The position numbers and the translations under genes are program-made. 64,000 nt of DNA, taken from the NCBI GenBank assembly GCA_014529675.2, contig CP076040.1, positions 1,736,001-1,800,000 on the forward strand. Direction: 5' to 3'. Of this stretch, positions 28,451-36,035 are shown in pieces. The notes beneath the pieces were generated by a model. It was not told the DNA's origin. It made no database searches and worked only from the letters and a program-made list of their open reading frames with translations. How positions within the stretch are numbered: position 1 is the stretch's first letter; every line of letters begins with the position of its first letter. The stretch is from Opitutia bacterium ISCC 52 (GTDB lineage Bacteria > Verrucomicrobiota > Verrucomicrobiia > Opitutales > UBA2995).

Positions 28451-29773
28451 ATGTCAGAATCCCTAAGTTCATCCTCTTCAGTAGCCCCTAAATCCATTTC
28501 TAGACGAGCCTTCCTCGCAAGTGCTGCTGTTGCTCCCATGATACTTCCAAGTGGAGTGTTGGCAGCCAACGGAAAACCTGGCGCGAATGATCGAATCGTA
28601 ACCGGTCATATCGGTGTTGGTGGAAAAGGCAATGGGCATATCCGCAGCATTCCTGGACACGTAGGTGCCATCTGTGATGTGGATTCGCTTCAAGCCGAGA
28701 AAGCGGCCAAGCTCGTTGGAAGGGATGATATCTACATCTATTCCGACTATCGCCATATGCTGGAACGAAAGGACATTGATGCGGTGGTGATTGCTTCCCC
28801 CGATCATTGGCATGCCTTGCAAATGATTCACGCCTGTGAAGCTGGCAAAGATGTTTACGTTGAAAAACCGGCCTGCAAATACATCCAGGAAGGCCGAGCC
28901 ATGGTGGATGCGGCTAAAAAGACCAAGCGTATTGTAATGGTTGGATCCCAAGGACGTTGCCATCCGGTGGCTGGAACGCTGCGTGCATTTTTACAATCCG
29001 GGGAGATCGGTCGTATCGCTCACGTCGAGTGTTGGCATAATGATAATCCGGTCGGGGGTGACAGTTCTAAGACGGGAAGTCCTCCTCCGAATATCGATTG
29101 GGATATGTGGTTGGGGCCGGCTACAAGCCGTTCTTACAATACGGATATTTGTCATCGGACTTTCCGATGGGTTCTGGATCTTGGCGGAGGCCAGATTCGG
29201 GATCGGGGCGCTCATGTATTTAATCTGATTTCCTGGTTTATGGGTTTGGATCGCACAGGTCCCAGTAGGATTGAAGCGACCGGTAAACGTCCGACCGAAG
29301 GTATCTGGGATTGCCCCACGAACTTCGAAGTTGCCTATACGTTTGAAAAACCCGACGTCACGATCACTTGGAAGCAACCCGGTATACGGGCGGCCGATTT
29401 TGAGTTTGGTGCGGTCTACCATGGTACGCGTGGAAAGACGATTGTGCGTGGTGGTGATGGACGTGTATTTCCGGATGAACAGGTCACCGCTTTTGCTCAG
29501 GATAACGGGATGCCCTTTGAGATCGATCGCGGTGTTCGTGCCCATGAAATCAATCTTGAAAACTGGTTCGATTGTATCCGCTCACGCAAAACACCGATTA
29601 TGGACATCGAGTCCGGCCATCGTGTGGCCAGTATGTGTATACTCGCGAATATGGCTTACAAGTTGGAGCGGCCCATTGAGTGGAATGCACGCCGCGAGCG
29701 TTTTGATAATGATCCAGCGGCGAATCTATTGCTGGCCAGTCCCGGTCGTGGAAAATATAGTTTGTACGCGTAA
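28451..29773 (+). CDS. Tat-exported Gfo/Idh/MocA-family oxidoreductase
   Basis: 440 residues. A Tat signal (SISRRAFLASAAVAPM) precedes a Rossmann domain with HIGVGGKGNGH, the conserved DVYVEKPACKYIQEG (EKP motif), and the Gfo/Idh/MocA C-terminal domain (GGGQIRDRGAHVFNLISWF, GTRGKTIVRGG). It probably oxidises or reduces a sugar or sugar acid with bound NAD(P); Tat export of such enzymes is common in this phylum. It lies divergently from the ceramidase-like remnant. Its start codon has a TATAAT box 6 nt upstream. Confidence 0.9.
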   Translation: MSESLSSSSSVAPKSISRRAFLASAAVAPMILPSGVLAANGKPGANDRIVTGHIGVGGKGNGHIRSIPGHVGAICDVDSLQAEKAAKLVGRDDIYIYSDYRHMLERKDIDAVVIASPDHWHALQMIHACEAGKDVYVEKPACKYIQEGRAMVDAAKKTKRIVMVGSQGRCHPVAGTLRAFLQSGEIGRIAHVECWHNDNPVGGDSSKTGSPPPNIDWDMWLGPATSRSYNTDICHRTFRWVLDLGGGQIRDRGAHVFNLISWFMGLDRTGPSRIEATGKRPTEGIWDCPTNFEVAYTFEKPDVTITWKQPGIRAADFEFGAVYHGTRGKTIVRGGDGRVFPDEQVTAFAQDNGMPFEIDRGVRAHEINLENWFDCIRSRKTPIMDIESGHRVASMCILANMAYKLERPIEWNARRERFDNDPAANLLLASPGRGKYSLYA

Positions 29774-30012
29774 TCGAAGGACTTTATAAAGTAGCACAGG
29801 CATCTTGCCTGTGTATCTCCCACTAGCTCTAGGGTCCGATCGCCGAGCGGACTGTTCAGGTATTTTAGGAGAGAATGTAGCTGTAGCGCTGGAAGCGCAG
29901 CTGGCAAGTGCTTAGAGTAAGAGGAAGAGGAAGATTGAAGTAAGAGGAAGAGTAGGAGCATGAGGACGAAGCTTTAAATCTTCGCTCTAAGCTCCAAACT
30001 CTTTGCTGATAG
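29774..30012. repeat. Repeat-rich intergenic stretch with AGGCATCTTGCCT hairpin
   Basis: GTAGCACAGGCATCTTGCCTGTG (shortened core GGCATCTTGCC) at 29791-29813 forms an 8-bp hairpin and recurs at 32284 and 32323. A second hairpin at about 29880-29905 pairs AGCTG-TA-GCGCT with AGCGC-AGCT. A purine-rich stretch of AAGAGGAAGAG direct repeats follows at about 29919-29955. No gene is supported. Confidence 0.65.
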
Positions 30013-31002
30013 TTACTTCCTTTGCCAACGATCCTTTTCTTCCAGAACAGATCGAGCCTCATCACTTTTCAGCCACGCGAGCGCTTCTTTGTCGTTCTTG
30101 AGATAGGCATCCCAAAATGCAGTGCTAAGAGCGAGGATGGCCTGGTGGTGATTCGGGTTTCGTTTTTCCTTATCTCCTGGAAGGCGACGCTCACTAAAGG
30201 CACTGTGTTCCGCATTAAAGAGAACGAGTTCGTATTTATCGCCTTTAGGAAGTGCCGGAAATACAGCGAGTCGGGACTCAACAGTGCTGTTGCCTATGGG
30301 AGAGTGATCCTCGGTGCCGGTCATGAGCATCCAGGGGACTTTAACCTTTTCAAAGGCTCCTTTGATATTACGACCGCGTGGGCTGCTGGGACTAAAAGCG
30401 ACTGCAGCCTTAATGCGTTCGTCTGTGTAATTGACCCGGCCGCCCCATGCAGTTTGGCCACTTACCGCTTGAGTGGTTACAGCACCGTATGAGTGCCCGG
30501 ACATACCCAGGTGTTTTAAATCGAGTTTGGCGTGAAGTGAATGATCTTTGTTTTCGTTCCAATTTTCAAGAGCATCGATAACGACGGGTACATCTTCAAA
30601 CCGTAACTTGCTGTTTTTGAGACTGGCGGCCTGTCGCATGGCTTTCATTCGATTGCGCAGCTTCTCATCTTTCCAAACTGATTCGTCGCTGCCTTTGTGT
30701 TGCATAAAAACAGCTACATAACCTCGCTTGGCCCAATGGTTGCCAAGGTAAGAATTGTTGTTTTTGGAACCGCCAAGACCGTGACTAAACAGAACCACAG
30801 TAGAGGCTTCATCGCTGTTGGGTAAGTAGATCTTTATGGGGATATCGCGATCGCGATCCTGGTCATTGATTACGAAGTCCAGCGTCTCAATCGATATGTC
30901 ATTATCTGTATGTAACGGGTCGTAACTATTCTCTTCAGCTATGGAAAGGGGGGAGGCAGCTAATAAACTAAAGAGGCAGGCGGTGCGAAGCAACGTATTC
31001 AT
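30013..31002 (-). CDS. Secreted alpha/beta hydrolase, PAF-acetylhydrolase-like
   Basis: 329 residues from ATG 31002, which begins a leader (MNTLLRTACLFSLLAASPLS); the upstream start at 31059 lacks export features. The hydrolase signature is VLFSHGLGGSKNN, then GMSGHSYGAVTT with the nucleophile Ser in GHSYG, then MTGTEDHSP with a likely acid residue and AEHSAF with a likely His. It resembles platelet-activating-factor acetylhydrolase or dienelactone hydrolase proteins. Its substrate is unknown, probably a short acyl ester. It follows the rhodanese and nitroreductase genes on the same strand. Confidence 0.85.
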   Translation of the reverse strand: MNTLLRTACLFSLLAASPLSIAEENSYDPLHTDNDISIETLDFVINDQDRDRDIPIKIYLPNSDEASTVVLFSHGLGGSKNNNSYLGNHWAKRGYVAVFMQHKGSDESVWKDEKLRNRMKAMRQAASLKNSKLRFEDVPVVIDALENWNENKDHSLHAKLDLKHLGMSGHSYGAVTTQAVSGQTAWGGRVNYTDERIKAAVAFSPSSPRGRNIKGAFEKVKVPWMLMTGTEDHSPIGNSTVESRLAVFPALPKGDKYELVLFNAEHSAFSERRLPGDKEKRNPNHHQAILALSTAFWDAYLKNDKEALAWLKSDEARSVLEEKDRWQRK

Positions 31003-31122
31003 GATCGAAATTGTGTTACATGAATAACTCCGCAGGCGCCGCAAAAGTTGCAGAGGCATTTCTAATTGTGTAATTCCAGGGTATTGGGGGCCAAGAGGAA
31101 GACCAAGAGGAAGAAGTGAAAC

Positions 31123-31770
31123 CTATAACTCCACCCACTTGGACCAGCTTCTGAGATCTCCGCGTTGATCGCGCAGTTTACCGGGTGAGATTTTGCTGAA
31201 CTTTGTGGTGGGGCCATACAGGAAAATGGAACCCAGCAATATCTCACCTTCAGGTATGCCGAGTAATTCCATCGTCTCGGGTTTTCTAAGTCCACCACCG
31301 CTTGACCAATAGGTTTGAATTTCTCGTGCGGTGGCTGCGACTAAAAGATTTTGAATGGCGGAAGATGCAGCTGCGATGTGCTCCATGTTTTCCAATGTAG
31401 GATCGAAGAGTTGATCGCTTGGTTCCTTCTTTGGATTGGGAAGCCAGGTCACCTGTATCAAATTGGTGGCCGACAATAGCATTGCGGGAATCTTGGTGGT
31501 GTCACCCTTGTCGATCAGCTTTTGCCGAAGGTTTCGGCAATTGTCTCGGTCCAAAACATAGAAACGCCAAGGTACTTTTGAACACAGGTCGGATTCGCAA
31601 TGTTCTTTGGCGGCAGGACGGTGGAAGGGTGCCCAGCTTGCTGCTTCGAGTAAGGCCTCGACCACTTCCTCTGCTAATGCGAATGGGTATTGTTTTTCAG
31701 ATAAGACCTTTAAGGTTTTGCGTTCGCGGATGGCCTGTTCGACGAGATTTACGGTAGGAGAATCACTCAT
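31123..31770 (-). CDS. Nitroreductase-family flavoprotein
   Basis: 215 residues from ATG 31770. A longer in-frame start exists at 32043 but would overlap the rhodanese gene completely. Features: VNLVEQAIRERKT near the start, ALLEAASWAPFHRPAAKEHC, WRFYVLDRD, and the C-terminal LLGIPEGEILLGSIFLYG. These fit the FMN-dependent nitroreductase fold. It would reduce nitro, quinone or enone compounds with NAD(P)H. It starts 11 bp after the rhodanese stop, so they share a transcript. Confidence 0.85.
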   Translation of the reverse strand: MSDSPTVNLVEQAIRERKTLKVLSEKQYPFALAEEVVEALLEAASWAPFHRPAAKEHCESDLCSKVPWRFYVLDRDNCRNLRQKLIDKGDTTKIPAMLLSATNLIQVTWLPNPKKEPSDQLFDPTLENMEHIAAASSAIQNLLVAATAREIQTYWSSGGGLRKPETMELLGIPEGEILLGSIFLYGPTTKFSKISPGKLRDQRGDLRSWSKWVEL

Positions 31771-31780
31771 TGAAAATGTA

Positions 31781-32206
31781 TTACTTGGTTGCGACTTCAT
31801 TGCCTGCATTTGACCAGCCCATAAAACCTCCTTCGAGGTGATATACTTTGCCAACGCCGAGTGTTTCCAGCGCTTCCAGTGACTGGCGACTTCTTCCGCC
31901 TGGAGAGCCGGCTTGACAATGAACCATGTAGGTCTTGCTCGAATCGAGTTTTGCGACTTGGGCTGCGAATTCTGGATCGGCAATATTGATATTGATGGAT
32001 CCGGGAATGTGTCCGGCAGCCGCTTCTTCGGGACTTCGGACATCGAGTGCGACTATCGATTTACTTTCGAGTTTTTGGGCCGCTTCGCTGGCTTGAACAT
32101 CGATGACTTCAAATGCGACAACTTCTGTCTTCGTGCAGGCTGATTGGAAAGTGAGGAAGGCCACGCAGGCAAGGGCGGTGGCGCAGAGATTGAATTTGTT
32201 TTTCAT
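31781..32206 (-). CDS. Exported rhodanese-like protein with enlarged active loop
   Basis: 141 residues with a signal peptide (LCATALACVAFLTFQSA) and a single rhodanese domain: VALDVRSPEE, GHIPGSININI, and the active-site loop VHCQAGSPGGRSRQSL with Cys97. Usual single-domain rhodaneses have C-x-x-G-x-R; here the Arg is eight residues after the Cys, three more than usual. This may change substrate from thiosulfate or cyanide. It could handle sulfane sulfur in the periplasm. It is upstream of the nitroreductase gene on the same strand. Confidence 0.88.
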   Translation of the reverse strand: MKNKFNLCATALACVAFLTFQSACTKTEVVAFEVIDVQASEAAQKLESKSIVALDVRSPEEAAAGHIPGSININIADPEFAAQVAKLDSSKTYMVHCQAGSPGGRSRQSLEALETLGVGKVYHLEGGFMGWSNAGNEVATK

Positions 32207-32283
32207 GAAGTCATTCCGGCGGAATTGAGTTTAGCAGGCAAGTTTATCTGTTATTATACTTACGATCGGGTAAGAGAATTATA

Positions 32284-32346
32284 GTAGGGCAGGCATCTTG
32301 CCTGTTTTCGTTTCAAAGGCATGCACAGGCAAGATGCCTGTGCTAC
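32284..32346. repeat. Inverted pair of AGGCATCTTGCCT repeat units
   Basis: The left unit GTAGGGCAGGCATCTTGCCT (32284 onward) and the right unit ACAGGCAAGATGCCTGTGCT (from 32325) are opposite-orientation copies of the unit seen at 29791. Each unit is itself a hairpin and the pair forms a larger one. The right-hand copy is the exact reverse complement of the 29791 copy over 23 bp. It lies between the rhodanese and phosphatase genes. Confidence 0.85.
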
Positions 32347-32351
32347 TCTAT

Positions 32352-32933
32352 CTAACAGCTTTCAATCGACTGCCAGCCATGAACGAGACGATGAGAATCC
32401 TTCTCAAAGCAAAACACGTTTCCGCCTCCACCTCCTGGCTGATCCATCGATCTGTTTATGGGGGCGCCTGTAAGTCGACAGAGTAGGAGGGTGCCCACTC
32501 CGCCATGAGACACGATGGCGATATCTCCATTCGACTGGTCTCCTTCTATGAGGTTTTCGACAGCGTTGAATATCCTGGATTGTGCATCCGCGGCTGGTTC
32601 CCAGCCTTCGATCGATTCATTTGGGTTATTAAAGAAGCGGGTTGCCATGGCTTCAAATGCCTCTTTGGCGAGGAAGCCTGTTGAGGAACGATCGTTTTCA
32701 CCGAGGGCTTCGAGTTGAATGGGTTCTAGGGATAAAGCTGTGCCCAGAATTTCAGCGCCATCGATGGCTTTTTTTTCTGAACTAGAATAGATCGAGGTTA
32801 TGGCCGGTATCCATGGCTTGGTGACGAGGAGCTGCATTCTTATGCGACCTTTTTCTGACAATGGCCATTGGGGGACGGGGACCTCGGGATCGATAACAAC
32901 TTCCGGATGGGTGATGAAGTAGACGAGCTGCAT
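32352..32933 (-). CDS. Histidine-phosphatase-superfamily protein, variant RHG motif
   Basis: 193 residues. It begins VYFITHPEVVIDPEVPVPQW, then PLSEKGRIRM, IYSSSEKKAIDGAEI, and late AIVSHGGVG. The nucleophile His is retained but the usual Arg-His-Gly is Thr-His-Pro, so catalysis may be weak or altered. The second His (SHGG) is present. The product is probably cytosolic. It starts 26 bp after the Gfo/Idh oxidoreductase stop on the same strand. Substrate unknown; a role in sugar-phosphate or nucleotide clean-up is possible. Confidence 0.75.
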   Translation of the reverse strand: MQLVYFITHPEVVIDPEVPVPQWPLSEKGRIRMQLLVTKPWIPAITSIYSSSEKKAIDGAEILGTALSLEPIQLEALGENDRSSTGFLAKEAFEAMATRFFNNPNESIEGWEPAADAQSRIFNAVENLIEGDQSNGDIAIVSHGGVGTLLLCRLTGAPINRSMDQPGGGGGNVFCFEKDSHRLVHGWQSIESC

Positions 32934-32958
32934 AGGGTTTCAGTCTTTTTGTTCTGTA

Positions 32959-33939
32959 TTACCTCTTGGTTACGAAGGCATCTATCATCTCCATCACTTG
33001 CACGCCTGTTTTTGCACTGCATGGATTCTCACCCTTACCAAGGAAATAGTCATTCACGGCTTCGATCATCGGTTGTTGGATGTGTGGTGGTGGATCGTAG
33101 TTTGAGGTTTCAATTCCATGGTTGCTTTTTACGACCAGGGTGGGGCTGCGAAAGAAACTAAAATCGATGCTTCCATTGTCGCACATAATTTTGCAGCTGT
33201 CTTTGATCGTGCCATCGACGGATGCAAAATCCCAGTGTCCCTGGAAAAGTACGTCATCTTTGAACCGCATCTGGCCACTTACACAATCGTCGCAACTGCC
33301 GTCGGTATTTCGCATCAAAGAGAAACCTTGAATGACTTCAGCTGGACCGAAGTATTGTAGGATGAGGTCCAGTTGGTGCGGCGCCAGGTCGTGAAATATG
33401 CCTCCGCCGGAAATTTCAGGCTGCATTCTCCAATTGACCTCACTGAGTGCAATGAGTGGGTCTAGCTCCGGTTGGATCGTTTGTAAGGAAACGTGGCGTG
33501 GTTTGCCTAGCTCGCCTGATATGAGCAGTTCATCGACACGCACAAACAAAGGCAAACGTCGCCGGTAGTGGGCCACGACCACTTTCTGTTTTGAGCCTTC
33601 TGTCAGGTCGAGTATCTGCTGTGCCTCGGCACCACTGCGGGCCATTGGTTTTTCCACGTAGATGTTTTTGCCGGCTGCTAAAGCGCGTTGAGTATACTCC
33701 AAATGATAATCGGGTGGAGTAGCGATATAGATGGCGGTGATCTCAGGGTCATTTAACAAAACATCGGCATCGTCGGACCATCGCGGAACACCATGCCGTT
33801 CTGCGAAATCTTTGGCTTTTTCTCCGTTGCGGCGCATAACAGAGCGTAGTTCCGAATTGGATGCCTTCTGAAACGCGGGTCCACTCTTAACTTCGCATAC
33901 GTCACCAACGCCAATGATTCCCCAAATGATTTTTTCCAT
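32959..33939 (-). CDS. Gfo/Idh/MocA-family oxidoreductase (cytosolic)
   Basis: 326 residues from ATG 33939; a longer start at 33975 is less likely because the Rossmann strand begins right after the chosen Met (EKIIWGIIGVGDV). Motifs: ATPPDYHLEYTQRAL, KNIYVEKPMARSGAEA (EKP motif) and GGGIFHDLAPHQLDLILQYF. Unlike the 28451 oxidoreductase it has no Tat signal. It likely acts on a sugar or inositol-type substrate with NAD(P). It lies directly upstream of the phosphatase gene. Confidence 0.88.
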   Translation of the reverse strand: MEKIIWGIIGVGDVCEVKSGPAFQKASNSELRSVMRRNGEKAKDFAERHGVPRWSDDADVLLNDPEITAIYIATPPDYHLEYTQRALAAGKNIYVEKPMARSGAEAQQILDLTEGSKQKVVVAHYRRRLPLFVRVDELLISGELGKPRHVSLQTIQPELDPLIALSEVNWRMQPEISGGGIFHDLAPHQLDLILQYFGPAEVIQGFSLMRNTDGSCDDCVSGQMRFKDDVLFQGHWDFASVDGTIKDSCKIMCDNGSIDFSFFRSPTLVVKSNHGIETSNYDPPPHIQQPMIEAVNDYFLGKGENPCSAKTGVQVMEMIDAFVTKR

Positions 33940-34050
33940 TGATGTAATAGTGGAGAGTTGAATGGGGACTGGCAACGACTCATCTCTTCGAATTAAGTGC
34001 GTGCAATTTGCTGGCCTAACGAACGAAAAGCTAAATACCTTTTATCTCAT

Positions 34051-34599
34051 ATGATTGCTGAGGATTTTAAACAAGCGTTCCAGGTATTTCTTAAAGAGGA
34101 GTCAACGGTGGAGGAGGCTTATGCCGCTTATGCAAACCTTGTTGAGGAAAAGTTTAATTCGACACACGTGGAGGATGCGACTCACGAGGTTGTTTGGACG
34201 GTGAAATCTTCAAGAGGTCGTGGCATTGAGAAAATGCTACTCTCCCTCGCCAGGGCTTTTACCAAGGCTCCAAAGCCTACCCTCAAGCCATTCAGTTTTA
34301 AGTCTCTTCACACGTTGAATACCAGGCAGGTGCAAGAGTTGGATTCAGAAAGAGAACGCACTGTAGAGCTTGAGAATCTGTCCACTATTTTTGCCGGTGT
34401 TGCCATGTGGATGTTTGGACTGAGCTCTGCAATGATTCCCCTGGTTGGCATAACTGGAGTGGCGCTGGCTATAATGAGTGCTTTTATATTCATTGGATCT
34501 GTTATCGGGATGTCGAAGGCACATTTCAGGTTCTTGCCTGGTGAGTTTCGAAGTATCTCAGCCGACCATTGGAGTATAAAGTCGTTTGCCGAAAAGTGA
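34051..34599 (+). CDS. Uncharacterised protein with two membrane helices
   Basis: 182 residues from ATG 34051 (an earlier in-frame start lies at 33997). The N-terminal half is soluble and helical (MIAEDFKQAFQVFLKEES). Two membrane segments follow, roughly NLSTIFAGVAMWMFGLSSAM and IPLVGITGVALAIMSAFIFI, and a basic C-terminal tail. I do not recognise a family. Divergent from the Gfo/Idh gene and followed by a sigma-factor fragment. Confidence 0.6.
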   Translation: MIAEDFKQAFQVFLKEESTVEEAYAAYANLVEEKFNSTHVEDATHEVVWTVKSSRGRGIEKMLLSLARAFTKAPKPTLKPFSFKSLHTLNTRQVQELDSERERTVELENLSTIFAGVAMWMFGLSSAMIPLVGITGVALAIMSAFIFIGSVIGMSKAHFRFLPGEFRSISADHWSIKSFAEK

Positions 34600-34660
34600 T
34601 TATTAAGTGAATTCGAAGGATATGTTGTCACATTTCTTTCTCTCATGACCACTAGGGAGT

Positions 34661-34834
34661 ATGGGTGAAGTCGGATACATATCTAAAATGGTGGATGCAG
34701 ACCTCGTTGAACGGTCTATAGATGGGCAGAGAGAGGCGTTTACAGAATTGGTTAATCGTCACAAATCTGCCGCCTGTGGTGTAGCTTATTCTATTTGTGG
34801 AGATATGGGCCTGAGTGAGGAAGTTGTTCGATAA
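34661..34834 (+). pseudogene. ECF sigma factor fragment, region 2 only
   Basis: 57 residues. LVERSIDGQREAFTELVNRH and YSICGDMGLSEEVVR match the start and region 2.1-2.2 of ECF sigma factors of the PVC type, where the usual continuation is AQEAFV. Here CGA is followed by TAA, then in frame DFVSACVNWMC and another stop. The sigma gene therefore lost Gln by CAA-to-TAA and everything after region 2.2. Region 4 is absent. A GGGAG stretch lies just before the ATG. Not functional as a sigma factor. Confidence 0.6.
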
Positions 34835-34848
34835 GATTTTGTTTCTGC

Positions 34849-35040
34849 ATGCGTCAACTGGATGTGCTGACTCCTGTGGTGCTCGATTATGTGAAAGCAG
34901 TAGTCCAGTCCAAGTCCCTTCAATGGCTGGTTGAAATGGGTCCGGATTTGGGGTGGCTGCTTTCGTTCTTAATCCCGGTGATGGTGTATGCGTCCCGGAT
35001 GATTGACCGGGGGATTTTTGAATACGAATCTGCTAAATAA
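34849..35040 (+). CDS. Short membrane-helix protein or gene remnant
   Basis: 63 residues: a short soluble part, one strong membrane segment (LGWLLSFLIPVMVYASRMI), and a charged end FEYESAK. It begins 15 bp after the sigma fragment's stop. It may be the tail of a membrane protein whose 5' part was deleted together with the sigma C-terminus. I do not recognise a family. Its coding status is uncertain. Confidence 0.4.
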   Translation: MRQLDVLTPVVLDYVKAVVQSKSLQWLVEMGPDLGWLLSFLIPVMVYASRMIDRGIFEYESAK

Positions 35041-35049
35041 ACCCCTCGA

Positions 35050-35414
35050 TTAGTACTGGCCGGTATTCAACAAGACCAGGGTGCATCCTTCGAGGGCTTC
35101 AATGCCGGCCTTACTTACTTTTTCCTGGATACCAGCATCCTTGGTTCCTGGATTAAATAAAATGCGCTTGGGTTTAAGAGCGATGATCTCGTCCAGGATC
35201 GGTTCGTGTCGTTCGGGGCGAACGTAAAGAGTGACGGTGTCGAGCTCGCCTTGATAGTCGGATGGAGATTTTAAAACAAGATCTCCAAGGATTTCTTCCT
35301 GTATCGGGTTTATGGGCACCGTTGTGTGGCCGTGCTCCTTGAGGAGTTGTTGCGCTTTGTTGGCATAGCGATCCGCTTGGGGCTCGCTCCAATAATCATG
35401 GTTGGTTTGTTCAT
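35050..35414 (-). pseudogene. CoA-binding (YccU-like) protein, one-base frameshift
   Basis: From ATG 35414 the frame reads MNKPTMIIGASPK, the nucleotide-binding start of CoA_binding domains. At about 35370-35375 a base is missing (AAGC-GGATCGC where AAG-CCG-GAT-CGC is expected). The other frame then continues DRYANKAQQLLKEHGHTTVP, INPIQEEILG and TVTLYVRPERH to the end LLNTGQY. Total span is one base short of 122 codons, giving 121 residues when repaired, the normal family length. Such proteins bind CoA; function unclear. It begins 23 bp after the acetyltransferase stop, so they shared an operon. Confidence 0.75.
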
Positions 35415-35437
35415 CGTTTAAAATTAGTCGTTTGCAC

Positions 35438-35905
35438 CTAAGAATCCTTTCTTGGGACCTGCTTTGAAGAACTCTGGGAGTCCTCTTCGAGACGTTTTCC
35501 CAGACTAACGACCGGATCGATTGAATAGCCGATGCTCTTGTAAAACTCGATGACCGTCGAATTGTTTTAACGGACTTGTAAGTTGATTTTTGGGCAACCA
35601 GCTTGTTTGAGGAGATGTTCCGCGTGTTCCATCATGGTGCGCGCCCACCCTTGTCTTTGATGGTGGGGCGAAGCCGCCAGGTAATTGATCCATCCACGGT
35701 GTCCTTCATAACCAGCCATGCAGCTAGCGACGATGGATCCGTCGTATTCACCCACCAGAAACCACTCTGGGTTGACTGCGCATTTTCGGGTTATGTCTTT
35801 GAGGGGATCGTTTTGAGGTACTACCAATCCGCAGGAATCCCATAAGGCGATGAGTTGTTCTTCGTCCTCAGATTGATTGGGGCGGATAGAGAGGCTATGA
35901 TTCAC
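35438..35905 (-). pseudogene. GNAT acetyltransferase (YpeA-like), in-frame stop
   Basis: The first 112 residues are a GNAT domain (IRPNQSEDEEQLIALWDSCG, GWINYLAASPHHQRQGWART, INLQVR). A TAA at 35567-35569 follows INLQVR, and the same frame continues NNSTVIEFYKSIGYSIDPVV and SLGKRLEE to a TAG at 35438. The continuation is the expected end of YpeA-type acetyltransferases (VIEFYKSIGY). A single nonsense change breaks the gene; read-through would give 155 residues. It sits in a cluster of broken genes. Confidence 0.75.
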
Positions 35906-35932
35906 GAGAAGCTTATTTTAATTATTCAATTA

Positions 35933-36015
35933 TATCTGTGTTAGTTTGTTTTCATCTGCGTTTTCGAAAAAAGAACTTAAACCTAACCACGGATTGACGC
36001 AGATGAACACAGATA
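35933..36015. repeat. Inverted repeat, ACCACGGATTGACGCAGATG family
   Basis: TATCTGTGTT...CATCTGCG (35933-35960, with a 10-nt insertion) is the reverse complement of CGCAGATGAACACAGATA at 35998-36015. The right arm with its flank (AACCACGGATTGACGCAGAT) matches the arm of the repeat at 18642 in layout. It lies between the lipoprotein and acetyltransferase genes. Confidence 0.7.
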
Positions 36016-36035
36016 CAAAGTTTTATAAGTGTAAA

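Noticed and set aside
31770-32043. Longer N-terminus for the nitroreductase
   Set aside because: The extra 91 codons overlap the rhodanese gene in another frame and have no flavoprotein features.
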